A DNA stretch of 64,000 bases, taken from Promerops cafer. Its lineage: Eukaryota > Chordata > Aves > Passeriformes > Nectariniidae. The stretch is taken from positions 372,001 through 436,000 of the forward strand of contig VZSE01005958.1 of assembly GCA_013398275.1 (NCBI GenBank), written 5' to 3'. A program made the position numbers and the translations under genes. Shown in pieces: positions 63,541 through 64,000 of the stretch; positions within the stretch are counted from its first letter, which is position 1, and the number at the start of each line of letters is the position of its first letter. The notes under the pieces were generated by a model. That model had not been told where the DNA came from and did not search any database. It saw only the letters and a program-made list of their open reading frames with translations.

Positions 63541-64000
63541 AAAATATGCTTGTGGCCACTCGGGGTCCAGCCTGGATGGACAGACACTTAGACCACCTGG
63601 GAGATCAGTGAGAGGTCTCCAAACTTGGCCATACAAAAATGAGGGATGGGCACAGATTGGTGACCCAAAAATAAAGAGGATTTATTAATACAAAAATAAC
63701 AAACAGGATGAAGCCGAGCACAATACAAAGGGGTGCACCAAAAAGGTGAGGGCCAGGGTATGATCAATAATATATACAGGGTAGTTTAGGGGTGGAGTCT
63801 GAGGGTCCAATAGGAATGTGGGATTAAGAATATGCAAATTATTGCAGCACTTTTACACTAATAATCTTACAGAGAACTTTTTGGAGGTGATTAACATGTA
63901 GGCACAGGGGATGCTGGGAGTGAACTAGTCTCCTCACCATAACTGCAGTGGGCTTTCCCACACCCTTCTGCTTCAGCCTTGACAACTTTATTTCACCCAA
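63541..64000 (-). repeat. Copy of 61532-61991, including the ERVK-type LTR
   Basis: The segment reads the same as 61532-61991 wherever I compared it. It includes ten bases of host flank with the target duplication before the LTR (which starts at 63551). Because the non-LTR flank is copied too, it is not a second insertion of the LTR. It is either an assembly duplication or a tandem segmental duplication of about 2 kb. Confidence 0.9.

Noticed and set aside
61542..64000. Provirus with two identical LTRs at 61542 and 63551
   Set aside because: Host flank and target duplication are copied along with the second LTR, and the 1.5 kb between them holds no retroviral coding sequence. A duplicated contig end fits better.

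Overview
The window looks like a gene-poor, AT-rich stretch of a bird chromosome, most likely a songbird. The evidence is the repeat content: several CR1 LINE fragments, most of them with the characteristic CR1 3' end, and solo LTRs that resemble avian endogenous retrovirus families. I see no rRNA, tRNA, CRISPR, operon or other prokaryotic organisation. Most open frames here are short, lack conserved motifs and sit in AT-rich DNA, as expected by chance. Family names come from recognising the sequence by eye, not from a database search.

Layout. 1-911 is a partial ERVL-like LTR on the minus strand, broken by an N. 912-18595 is unannotated AT-rich DNA with small local repeats. A CR1 3' end lies at 18600-18950 and a probable LTR at about 20478-20966. 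A complete 1,341-bp solo LTR of the same family as the window-start copy lies at 24255-25595, in the opposite orientation, with a 5-bp target duplication. Next come a second solo ERVL-type LTR (27866-28408, 5-bp duplication GTTAT) and a 1.8-kb 5'-truncated CR1 with decayed reverse transcriptase (about 28455-30291, ending at an N). Two minus-strand CR1 pieces and a promoter-like LTR occupy 33743-35060. Unannotated sequence follows to 46790, apart from a CR1 tail at 42305-42505.

The one convincing protein-coding locus is in a GC-richer island at about 46.8-49.4 kb. It is a compact gene with an intact C3HC4 RING finger most like that of TOPORS, an arginine-rich tail and a poly(A) signal 182 bp after the stop. 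The upstream half of the island holds a plausible splice donor and acceptor, a CTG repeat and an internal diverged duplication.

From 49.4 kb to the end there are three more CR1 fragments, microsatellites, and a complete 452-bp ERVK-type solo LTR on the minus strand with a 6-bp target duplication. Two of the four single Ns (57186 and 63540) are followed by what reads as an exact copy of sequence just upstream, so the last part of the window probably contains assembly duplications rather than biology. I did not find a new biological system. The items most worth a second look are the short TOPORS-like RING gene and the two duplicated contig ends.
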